64,000 nt of DNA, taken from contig BCJU01000001.1 in assembly GCA_001600355.1 (NCBI GenBank), forward strand, positions 5,022,013 through 5,086,012, given 5' to 3'. The notes under the pieces are model-generated. The model was not told the DNA's origin. It ran no database searches and saw nothing but the letters and a program-made list of their open reading frames with translations. Both the position numbers and the translations under genes were made by a program. Numbering within the stretch: position 1 is the stretch's first letter; the number at the start of each line of letters is the position of its first letter. The DNA comes from Meira nashicola. Lineage: Eukaryota; Basidiomycota; Exobasidiomycetes; Exobasidiales; Brachybasidiaceae. This document shows, one piece after another, positions 40,602 through 49,583 of the stretch.

Positions 40602-42407
40602 TCAACTATATTCTTGTCTTGCTTTTTGTTCGAGTTGTTGTGAAGACATTTGACGATGATGATGAATTTGTTGAGATTCAAGATTAAATTCTTCAAATGC
40701 ATCTTCTTGAGTTGTAGTTGGTGTTTCTTCAAGTGATATTCTTCTAATAGAAGGAGAAAGAGTTGCAGCTTCAATTTCTTCTCTCATTAACCTTATTGTT
40801 GAAGATTGTTGTGCATTATCTTGTTCGCATTCATAGCGTAATAATTCATCTAATGGAATTCCACAAGAACATAAAGAAGGATCGCAACCATCAATATGTT
40901 TCTTCTTTCCCATTCGTAAATGTTTTTCTTGCCAATTTGCCGCTGCTGCACGTGCAACTTCATCTGAAAGTGGCTCACATTCGCTATACATTGGTAACTT
41001 TAACGATCTCCATTTGCATGCACAAGAAGCTAAAGTTAATGGCCAAGCAGCAGAATAAATCGTTGATGGTATTTTTTCTTGACCTGGTTGTTGTTGTTTT
41101 TTTGAATTTGTTCTAAATATTATTCTAACTTCCAATTGATGTGAAATACGTAAAGAAGCATCTTTACTACCTTGAAGTGTACTTGGTCTTGCACGTTGAT
41201 CGGTTGGAATACGTGCAACCCAATTACCAATTAAAGGTGCTCCTCCTTGTTGTCCTGGTTGTTGTTGTTTGATGCATTGTTTTAATTCTTCTCCTTCAAT
41301 ACTCATAAATGGAATTTTATCCGGTTTACAATTTGCAATATGTCCACTTTTACCTCTACTTATCAATTTTGTTGATTGAACTAAAAGTAATTGTACCTTT
41401 TCAATTTCAACATTTTCTGCTGGAGCTGGAATCGATAAACCTAAACGCATATAACCTCCAACGGTTAAATGATGTGTTCTTGCATGAATGACAAAAGGAC
41501 CTAAATCTTCAATTGCAGATTGATGTGTACGTGCATAATCTAAAATGTTTGATGTTCTTGGAACTGGTACGATCCAAACATCTTGTTCTGCCGTTAAATC
41601 ACGTAAAGAATTAAAGATAAACTTTGTTTTTCCATTTGAACTTGACCATTTTAATTTTGCACGAATACGTGGTAATACTCTACCGTATTTGTTCATATCG
41701 TATGGTGTAACATCATGAGGAATTTCCAATAAAGTTTGAAAGTTATATGTTTGTCCTTGTTCGAGTTTTATATCATGTACTTCTTCTACTTTTTTCTTGA
41801 TATATGATAGCGTATTATATTCAAAAGGAGCATCTGGAAATCCTAATGATTCGTTTGCCATTAATTCAACTTGTAAAGATTCAATTCCGTTTTGTGGTAT
41901 ACTTGCTCCTTCTGGAATGGTTAATGTTAAATTTACTACAATGAAAGGTTGTTTTTCTGATTCACTTATTCCTTCATCTCCCGATAAAGATGTTTCATTT
42001 CCATTTTGTGTTGCATTCGTTCTGTTTGGATAAACGAAAATTAAATTATCCGATAAAGACATACTTAATTCGATATTCTTTTTTGTAAATAAACCGTTTA
42101 AACTTGTTGATATTCCTGTCGAAGATGAATTTGTTTTTGTTTCTTGATTTTCAGTTGATGAGTCACTTTTTTTTCTCGTCATCATTGTTGAAATACCTCT
42201 TGTAACCGTGGAGGAAGAGTTTGATTGTCCAGGTACAGGTCTCGTTTGAGGAACTATTTGTTCTTCCGCTAAACTATAACAAGGCGGTAAAATTGAAAAT
42301 GATCCAGTTCCACTTGAATGTCTATCTGTTTGTGTATGAGCGATTAAAGATGTTGCTTCATTGCTAGCATACGGCGGTGGAGCAGGTGTTGGCATTAAAG
42401 ATGTCAT
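40602..42407 (-). CDS. Arrestin-like trafficking adaptor with PPxY motifs
   Basis: A 601-residue protein with beta-sheet-rich, arrestin-like segments. The N-terminal part is disordered and holds two PPxY-type motifs, PPPY near residues 11-14 and PPCY near 41-44, which in fungal arrestins recruit the Rsp5/Nedd4 ubiquitin ligase. The arrestin-like core includes FIVVNLTLTIPEG, YNFQTLLEIPHDVTPYD, RVLPRIRAKLKW, VGGYMRLGLSIPAPAENVEIEKVQLLLVQ and ISHQLEVRIIF. A Cys-containing C-terminal segment (HIDGCDPSLCSCG) follows. Such adaptors mark plasma-membrane permeases for endocytosis. The overall fold is inferred from strand patterns; this looks like a basidiomycete-type arrestin, not a direct match to a named yeast Art protein. 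Confidence 0.7.
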   Translation of the reverse strand: MTSLMPTPAPPPYASNEATSLIAHTQTDRHSSGTGSFSILPPCYSLAEEQIVPQTRPVPGQSNSSSTVTRGISTMMTRKKSDSSTENQETKTNSSSTGISTSLNGLFTKKNIELSMSLSDNLIFVYPNRTNATQNGNETSLSGDEGISESEKQPFIVVNLTLTIPEGASIPQNGIESLQVELMANESLGFPDAPFEYNTLSYIKKKVEEVHDIKLEQGQTYNFQTLLEIPHDVTPYDMNKYGRVLPRIRAKLKWSSSNGKTKFIFNSLRDLTAEQDVWIVPVPRTSNILDYARTHQSAIEDLGPFVIHARTHHLTVGGYMRLGLSIPAPAENVEIEKVQLLLVQSTKLISRGKSGHIANCKPDKIPFMSIEGEELKQCIKQQQPGQQGGAPLIGNWVARIPTDQRARPSTLQGSKDASLRISHQLEVRIIFRTNSKKQQQPGQEKIPSTIYSAAWPLTLASCACKWRSLKLPMYSECEPLSDEVARAAAANWQEKHLRMGKKKHIDGCDPSLCSCGIPLDELLRYECEQDNAQQSSTIRLMREEIEAATLSPSIRRISLEETPTTTQEDAFEEFNLESQQIHHHRQMSSQQLEQKARQEYS

Positions 42408-44009
42408 TGTTGTTGTTGTATATTAGTTGTGTTATTTTGTTTAGTATAATAATGTTGATGATAATATAGTCATTGTATGTTGTTGTGATGTTGGGGTTTT
42501 TCACTTTGACAGTTTCAGGATTTTAAAGTAGCCATATATATACTCTCTCATACAATAGGCATGCTAACTTTTTAGAGTCATGATCGTAAAAAATAAAATA
42601 AAATGCGCAGCACAAAATCTGATTGCATTCCAACGCATTTCACATCTTTTTCGGCATCATTCTATGTATGCACATATGCACTAGGATGATCTGTTCCTTG
42701 CTTGCTTTGTTAAGGAACCGAAAGTGTGTATGTACTCCCCGCTTTTATGAATTGCAATCTACCTCAGCGGGCCTAAGATTAAAAATGCACAACAACACTT
42801 ACGCCCGTTAACGGGACAATCTCTTTTCTATGCAATACATACATACATGATAGATTAAGATAAATATGACTCGGTCACTCGGCTGTCGGTGAGATAGTAC
42901 ACACACATTATACCCACAATATGCCTTAATTTTTAACATTGTCCTCAATCTCTCTTTTTAAATTTGATTAAAACTCAGCTTCTTTTGTAACGCTAAGGTG
43001 AAATCGGATTTGTAAATTATTATACTATTTTTTCAAAGATCGGATATGTGCCCGTGGGGCTTAATTGACGGGCTGTAAAAAAAGTGTCCAAAAAAAAAAG
43101 AATTGCATCAGCGGGCACTCTTGTTTTTGTGATTTTTTGAGGGCACCGGCGCGGGGGACAGGCATAGTCTAGTTTCACACATTGTTCAAACGCGCAGCGC
43201 TTGCATATGTATGTGTTTATGACTCGATGTTGCTCTAAAAACGTTCACATTGTCAAATGACGTCTACATACCTGATAGGGTCTCTTCAGCGGCTTTCAAC
43301 GGTCTTAAAAACTCCTCCTTTGTCTTCATTTCTTTTTGATTTTGTTTTCCTTTCGACCGTAAAGATATGGCGTAATGGCAATAATTAATGAATCAGCAAG
43401 CTAAAAAGATCTTTTCCGAATATCCGATCTGATCTGATCTACTTAGGAGCCTTTCTCAATTGCAATTTCATACAATTTTATGAAGAATTTTAAACTTCTC
43501 ACAATAGTCACCGCCAAGACAATCATACAATGCAATCATGATGCATCTCTGTACATACATAAGTACTTACACCAAAACTATAATCTTTTATCGTTATCGT
43601 ATATCCGGCCTTAGTGGCTTTTTTGACGTGCAGCAAGTTGCATTTTTTCGGATTTTAGCCTAAAAGCCGTCCAAAAGAAAGGATCAAATAACGTTTAACG
43701 CGTCACGTTCGTACATAAAACCGAATACGGCCGCAAGTAAGTTGAAGAGTGGTACCGAATAGAAATTTACCACATGCACAACATATGATGTTATTCATCG
43801 TTCCTTACAGATCTGTCATTCTGACATCTTCTATAACCTTCCAATCCACGTCAATCATATTTTTGACCGAATAAGGCGTACAATGACAGTGCAGCATAAT
43901 CTGTAAGGAACGATGACTATGTCGTACGTATGATTTGATGCAAATGACTCGGTCTGACTGGTGATACATTCGGTCGAACTTTGAGGGAGGAGTTACGACT
44001 GGGGTTGAC
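42408..44009. other. 1.6-kb intergenic stretch with an 18-bp inverted repeat
   Basis: No gene was seen. The left part is the promoter of the arrestin-like gene. A GC-rich GCGCAGCGC copy lies near 43193, short A runs near 43080-43100, and a GATCTGATCTGATCT repeat near 43426-43440. The inverted repeat at 43795-43916 is the most structured part. Confidence 0.5.
43795..43916. repeat. Perfect 18-bp inverted repeat able to form a long hairpin
   Basis: The left arm 43795-43812 (TCATCGTTCCTTACAGAT) is the exact reverse complement of 43899-43916. Inside it, CTGTCATT at 43813-43820 pairs with AATGACAG at 43882-43889 after a 9-nt bulge on one side, so the stem could extend to 26 pairs around a loop of about 60 nt. 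It may be a miniature inverted-repeat element remnant, a structured RNA or a terminator-like hairpin; the sequence alone does not decide. Confidence 0.7.
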
Positions 44010-44565
44010 TTATACGATGACACAACCATTTCCCCCCGTCTTTCCTGCCTTTGAATCTCCTTTTCCGTCGATCAATTTGTCAATCAATTCTTTTACCTCT
44101 TCTTCATTTTGTACCGCTAAACCATCATCCCAATCTACAACAATCGGACCATTTTCATCCTTCAAAGCTTCAATTCTACTTTGTTTAAGTTCATTCTTTG
44201 TCTTTTCCAAATAAGATGCAATCACTTTCCATTGATCCATAGTTGCTTTTGATCGTTCAACGATTTCTAATTCAAACATAGGATCTTGATCTACATTTCC
44301 TGTTGCTGCTTCTTTCAGGTATTGTTTCACCCTTGATGGTTCATCACCGTTTGATGATCGTGTTTCTTGATCTTTTGTTATTTCTGATGCTGGCTTAGAA
44401 CGAGATTGTAAGATATTCAACACACGCTTTGAAGATGAAGAATTCGAATCATGACTAAAGAGAGTGAAATTAGGATTTTGTCAATAATTCAGCATGCATT
44501 TACGATTCTTATAGCACGTACAACAAAGTGACCAATTTAGGTCCTCTAGGTAATCTGAATGACAT
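44010..44565 (-). CDS. Fmp46/DUF1687-like thioredoxin-fold protein with CaaX-like end (2 exons)
   Basis: Reconstructed gene. Exon 1 is 44522-44565, the 67-bp intron (44455-44521) runs from GTACGT to CTCTTTAG in phase 2, and exon 2 is 44010-44454. The product is 162 residues. Joining the exons gives PKLVTLFHDSNSSSSKRVLN, which resembles the N-terminal strand and helix of the fungal Fmp46/DUF1687 redox-like family. FELEIVERSKATMDQWKVI and GPIVVDWDDGLAVQNEEE match its middle and C-terminal parts. The family has a thioredoxin-like fold, related to arsenate reductase/glutaredoxin forms, and is mitochondrial in yeast. The C-terminus reads GGNGCVIV, a possible CaaX prenylation box, which would imply membrane attachment. 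The homology is moderate and the prenylation is inference. Confidence 0.6.
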
Positions 44566-45709
44566 CTTGCTCTTTTTGCCTTCCCCAAGATGCCCTACGT
44601 GATCAAGATGATGATATTCGTGTGCAGAATAAATGCTAGCTTCCAGTTTGTGGAGAAGCCTAAAAAAAACCACTTGACTGGCTCGAGCGTTTTTATTGCC
44701 AGTACAGCGCGTTAAATATCCTTCACATTCTACGTAAGCATGAAAAAAATTCAAACCTTCCTGTTTATTTATCCATATCCAGCATGTTGGAAATCACCTT
44801 GAATCGGCATTCATTATCACATGCATCAAAAAAGATTTATTTTTAGCGTCAGATGAACATGTTAAGTGACGTGAATTGGTTGTCTATTCGACCCTAGGCT
44901 AAAAAAAAGGTCGATCGTACATGAGAGAGATCTATCATTTAGCCTACGGTATGTATGAAAGATATTTCTTTCTTTACGCGTTACACACATACAGTAAGGG
45001 TACAATTTCAATTTCATTCAAATTGTTTTCAGCAATGCTTTTTGTTCCTTCTTCATTATTAGTGGATCAAGTGTGATCTTGGAGTGTTACACATTTATAT
45101 CCTCTCTTTTAGATCGACATTTTCATACTCCGAAGCAGGTTTGTCAAAACGTGGAATTCTTAAGCTCAACACATGTGTATGTATGAACGACCTTGTGTGA
45201 ATATTGTATGACAATATTTCACACTGCCCAACTTCCCCATGCAACTTACGGCAATTAAATCCGCGCCGACATTTTGCAACGCAAAGGTGCGCAGCGCGCG
45301 CTCCATTGCGCACTCTCTCTCTATCGCGCCAAAAATTTAACAAAAATGTCCTTTAAAGAACGGGACGGGAATCCAACACTGTTAAAATCACATTATCCAG
45401 CGTATGGCCTGTATCCTTTTTTTGGTATTTGATCTGGCTTTGTTTTGACTGTTTTTGGCTGTACAGATATGTATGCTCGCTCTATTTACAGTAAATGTTC
45501 TCAATGCAATTCATACGGTGAGAATTATCACTCTACCGCCACTATCATCCTAACACTTTTATTCGAAACGACAACTTGAAATCATATATGCAACGATAAG
45601 CTTACCATAAAGCTGTTTTGCAATTTGCTGCATATGCTTTTGTCGAATTTCGTTATTTTAGTCAAACCAAGCAATCATATTTAAATACTGCTTTATTTTG
45701 AGAGCAAAA
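44566..45709. other. 1.1-kb intergenic region before the DUF2985 gene
   Basis: A divergent region without a visible gene. It contains a GTGCGCA/TGCGCAC inverted repeat around a GCGCGCG core at 45287-45312 and A/T-rich sequence before the ATG at 45710. Frames such as 45095-45343 (minus) cover this GC-rich patch and show no domain. Confidence 0.5.
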
Positions 45710-48478
45710 ATGAATAGTGATAGTCGCAATAAGGGAAGACCAAGGATTCCATCCAACTTACGAATTCGTAGAGGTTCATCGTATAGTGCAGCAGTATTAT
45801 CTCATGATACATTAGAGGATGAAGCAGGAGCATTTAATCCAGAGAGAAGGGGTAGTGATGGTTTGATCGGAGGAGAAACTTTGCGAATGCAACAAACCAA
45901 CAATACACAATTTAATGGTTCACAGGGTCGATCTTTAGGCAGAAGACTTGGTGTGATTGAACAATTAGCAAGACAAGATCGAATTGCAAATGCACAAAGA
46001 AGTACAAATCACTCTGATCAAAGCAGACAAGAAGCATCTACTTCATCATCATCATCAAATAAAACTGCTTCCGAACAACCTTCTTTTCAAAATCGTCCAA
46101 GAATTTTAACAAAGGCTTCCGCTTCTCGATTACCAGCAGTTGCAGAAGTTGCCAGTCCAACCGAACCATCGGACAACAATCAAGCGACTGCCAGCGTCAT
46201 TAAGCCTAGCGAAAACCATACTACCAACACTGGCACTCTGAAAAAAGCCGAGACGGGCGAGTATTTCACTCAACTTGACGCATCTACAGGAACAGTTCGA
46301 GAGAAAGACACATTATCAAGCCTTCCTGCTGCAGGATCGAGTGCAAGACCTCCTCTGCCAAGCAGTATTTCTATGCCGCCTGAAAATCACGAGAACCAGC
46401 TTCAAGGATTGGATTTGAACATAGCAAAGGATAGCAAAGCCACCAAGGATGATTCATTCGTGCCGGATGGTGGAGGTCGACTTGCACGTATGCCAAGCGA
46501 TATACCCGAAATCTCACCAAATTTGGAGGAAATTGAAACACCACCAGAAGACCGTGAACATCATGAAGCTGAAGTTGCAGATTATCTGGATGTCATTGAT
46601 GCAGAAGTTGGAACTCTTGGCTATTTGACAAATGTGCAAAACAGTATCTTTGTTCCAAATATTCCAGGATTGTATGACAGAAGACCGGTTCACGAATTAC
46701 CAGGCGCAAGGAGAAGAAGTTCTACAATCACTTCTTTGGCCAAACGTGTAAACGATAATCGAAGAACCTCTCTGATCGGATCTGCAGCTTCCCATGACCG
46801 TGGTTCAATCACATCCGATTTGGAACAAGGACGAGGCAATGGTCGAGCAAGTGCATTAGGTGCTGCAACTGGTTTCACAGGCGGAGAAAAGCCTTCAAGA
46901 CCGCCAACACGTACTATGCTGAGCCGTGTAACGTCTGCTGTCACTTTCAGAAGGAAGGCCAGTCCAGAAGAAGAAGCGGAATATGCCAAACATATCAAAG
47001 AGTGGCGTGATATGGACGATGAAGAACGAGACGAGTTGGACGAACATGTCAGGTTGGTGTTGTCTAAGAAATCCAAATTTCATCGTGGTCTAAAGGGTTT
47101 CTGGGCATTTGTGAAAACGCCAATGGGCTTCATCATGACCTTGTATGGATTTTTAATCACATTCTGGGGAACGGCGATCATGTTATTCATTTGGAATTGG
47201 ATTCACGTAGGAGAACGAAAAAGATACTGGATCGAAATTTGTGATCAAATCTTGTGTGCTCTATTCGCTGCCGTTGGATTAGGATTTGCGCCTTTCCGTG
47301 CTGTTGATACGTATAGAATGATTTGGATTGCAAAGATGCACTATAAAACATGGGAAAGACGAAAAGATTTAGGCTTGAACGATTTGTTAGATAAAAATGA
47401 TTTACCAAGACCGGACGAAGACGGTTCAAATCAAGTTTCTCGCGTTGTCACAGGTCAAGATGCACCAACGCATTCTTCTGCTGGTAGATCGGCCAGATCA
47501 CAAGGAGATATCGAATCCATGGCTCGGAGCACTGATGTCACGCCTAGCAAGCAACCTAAACATTGGTGGGATCTCAAGCATGATCAAATAACATCTCCTG
47601 GTAGAATGAATTTGATCAGTCCTCAATCATCTCATGATTCTGATTCTCATATACGACACAGTAGAAAACACAAAAAGCATTTCATAGTTCCAAACAAAGA
47701 GGAAAGTAGTCCAGAAAATGAAGAAGAAGAAGATGACTCGAACGATAACAGCGGTAACCTAAAGCAAGAAGCAAACAAGAAGCCCGTCCTTAAACGCAAT
47801 GAGAGTATCAAAAGTGAATTAGTCAAAGAACGAGAAGAAATTGTCGTATTAACAAAAGAAGAACAAGCAAAATTAGAACATCATCAACGCAAATTCCACG
47901 CTTCTCATACTTTCTATCGATTCCACGAGACTAGTACACATAGAGCATTTCCGTTGGATTTGATGATTGCGATCGTTTGTTTGCTAGATTGTCATTCCAT
48001 TTTGCAAGGTGCTCTTGGAGGATGTACTTGGGGCATCAAATATACCCATAGACCGACAGCTTTGACTGCAACATTGATTACATGTTCTTTATCGTGTAAT
48101 GCAATGGCAGGCTTGTTGATTTATATTGGTGGAAGGAAGACAAAGAAACGCGAAGAAGTGGAGAGAAGGTTAAAGATTGCATTGGAAGCTATGGCTTTGG
48201 CCAAAATTGAACGTCGTCGTGCACGCGGTGAATTGCCCGATCGTCATCATGAAGGAAGCAAAGGAAGCACCACTCCACCCAACAAAGATTCTGATTCGAG
48301 TACAAATGAAGAAGAAAATAATCAAATGGAATTAAGACAAGCTGTTGATAATGTCGCTCGTGAAACTGAAGATGTCGATCAAGCACCATACGATGAACCT
48401 AAAAATACTATACCGAACAGAAGATCATCTCTTTCCAAACCTTTAGATGTCAAAGAAGCCATCAAAGGATCACTATAA
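45710..48478 (+). CDS. DUF2985-type fungal integral membrane protein
   Basis: A 922-residue protein started at ATG 45710 (MNSDSRNKGRPRIPS). Residues 1-430 are disordered and rich in Ser/Arg. The conserved block begins with RKASPEEEAEYAKHI and EWRDMDDEERDELDEHV, then membrane helices near 472-498 and 515-535, the phrase GFAPFRAVDTYRMIWI, and a polar insert. A second part follows with FHASHTFYRFHETSTHRAFP and two helices near 747-770 and 783-806. The 'GxAPFRxxDxYR' region and split two-plus-two helices match the fungal DUF2985 family, whose function is unknown. The C-terminal tail is charged. Conserved cysteines around the last helices (LLDCHS, GGCTWG, LITCSLSC) are a noticeable feature. Confidence 0.75.
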   Translation: MNSDSRNKGRPRIPSNLRIRRGSSYSAAVLSHDTLEDEAGAFNPERRGSDGLIGGETLRMQQTNNTQFNGSQGRSLGRRLGVIEQLARQDRIANAQRSTNHSDQSRQEASTSSSSSNKTASEQPSFQNRPRILTKASASRLPAVAEVASPTEPSDNNQATASVIKPSENHTTNTGTLKKAETGEYFTQLDASTGTVREKDTLSSLPAAGSSARPPLPSSISMPPENHENQLQGLDLNIAKDSKATKDDSFVPDGGGRLARMPSDIPEISPNLEEIETPPEDREHHEAEVADYLDVIDAEVGTLGYLTNVQNSIFVPNIPGLYDRRPVHELPGARRRSSTITSLAKRVNDNRRTSLIGSAASHDRGSITSDLEQGRGNGRASALGAATGFTGGEKPSRPPTRTMLSRVTSAVTFRRKASPEEEAEYAKHIKEWRDMDDEERDELDEHVRLVLSKKSKFHRGLKGFWAFVKTPMGFIMTLYGFLITFWGTAIMLFIWNWIHVGERKRYWIEICDQILCALFAAVGLGFAPFRAVDTYRMIWIAKMHYKTWERRKDLGLNDLLDKNDLPRPDEDGSNQVSRVVTGQDAPTHSSAGRSARSQGDIESMARSTDVTPSKQPKHWWDLKHDQITSPGRMNLISPQSSHDSDSHIRHSRKHKKHFIVPNKEESSPENEEEEDDSNDNSGNLKQEANKKPVLKRNESIKSELVKEREEIVVLTKEEQAKLEHHQRKFHASHTFYRFHETSTHRAFPLDLMIAIVCLLDCHSILQGALGGCTWGIKYTHRPTALTATLITCSLSCNAMAGLLIYIGGRKTKKREEVERRLKIALEAMALAKIERRRARGELPDRHHEGSKGSTTPPNKDSDSSTNEEENNQMELRQAVDNVARETEDVDQAPYDEPKNTIPNRRSSLSKPLDVKEAIKGSL

Positions 48479-48623
48479 CTTTTCTTTTCGCATTGTACAT
48501 GCTTATTCCTGTATTATCTCATAATGATCATTTTTGCTCTTTTGCACACTTTTTATTTACCATTTATCCATTTACAAAAGCGGGGACAGTACCATAAAAA
48601 GCATAGACTATGAGTGATCGGTA

Positions 48624-49265
48624 TTATCTTGTCTTTCTTGCTGCCATTGTTTTGTCCAAAGGACGAGCTCCAGTTTGTTTGAGCGCTTTTGTAATCTCCA
48701 AGTACGAATCAACGATGAGGTAGAATGGGATAACGACCCAAGCCATATTCATAAAGAACAAATAAACCCACATGAGCAAGAAAGTACTTCCGTTTAAGTA
48801 TTGATTACCGGTAAGCCATTCAGGAGCAAAAGTCATAAAGCCTCCGTATAATTCTGCAACACTTAAAACGACTACCCAAAAATGATAAGAAGATTTATTT
48901 TTTGCGATCAAATATGCACTATATGCTGCAATCGGACCTGCTCCAAGAACGGTTAAAATTTCCAAAGAAACGACGGTTGGATCGGAAAATCCCCAACGAG
49001 CATCAGCTTTTGCATAATCTTGCCATAAATAAGCAAAGAAACCTTTTGAAGCATTTACCGTTCTACCTTGAATGGAAAGGTAAAGGAAAGAACCTTCTAA
49101 AGTGAAATGACAAAGAGCATCAAATGCTAACCAAACAAAAATTGATCTTGCTTTTTTACTTGCTCGTTTTGGTAAAGAAATATTTGCAGAAATTATTGCT
49201 GTTCCTACTAATCCTCCTACAAAGCTTAATGCTAATAATGATTGTTTTGTCAGTAATTCTGCCAT
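48624..49265 (-). CDS. Emopamil-binding-protein-like (EXPERA) sterol isomerase homologue
   Basis: A 213-residue protein with four or five membrane helices. It contains the key blocks of the EBP family: CHFTLEGSF with the His and Glu that line the sterol pocket, LWQDYAKADARW, a membrane Glu in VVSLEILTVLGAGP, and VYLFFMNMAWVVIP near the end. In animals and plants EBP shifts the sterol C8 double bond to C7. Most fungi use the unrelated ERG2 enzyme for that step, so this protein may be a second, diverged isomerase or have another small-molecule role. Its length fits the family (about 220-230). It lies convergent to the DUF2985 gene. Confidence 0.75.
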   Translation of the reverse strand: MAELLTKQSLLALSFVGGLVGTAIISANISLPKRASKKARSIFVWLAFDALCHFTLEGSFLYLSIQGRTVNASKGFFAYLWQDYAKADARWGFSDPTVVSLEILTVLGAGPIAAYSAYLIAKNKSSYHFWVVVLSVAELYGGFMTFAPEWLTGNQYLNGSTFLLMWVYLFFMNMAWVVIPFYLIVDSYLEITKALKQTGARPLDKTMAARKTR

Positions 49266-49583
49266 GGTGAATTATGTGGAAAGTGGATGATTGTTAAAAG
49301 ACAAAAGTTAAGCTCGGTTGAGAACAACACAAAATCTCCTGATCTTTTGTCCGCTGTTCTTAGCGTGTATTAGCTTGAGTGCGGAGAAAATGCAAGTCTT
49401 TCTTTACGCTGCTTATGTAACGCGGGCATTAATATTTCGAAAAATTTTAGCGGCTCGATTAGAAGAAGTCTGATTTTGGAAATCCCAAAGTCGAAAAGAT
49501 AACTTCTGTATTACAACTTCATCTTGAAACGTATCGCTTCTTTTTTGGGTGGAGAAAAGGCAACATACAAATTTGGTCAGGGC
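49266..49583. promoter_or_regulatory. Divergent promoter region of the EBP-like and PPR-type genes
   Basis: About 320 bp between two starts. No TATA box was identified. The plus-strand reading frame of the right-hand gene is open upstream to a TTG at 49524, but there is no ATG before 49584. Confidence 0.45.

Noticed and set aside
45698..45709. Earlier start (TTG) for the DUF2985 gene
   Set aside because: The first ATG at 45710 follows four codons later; a TTG start is not expected in fungi.
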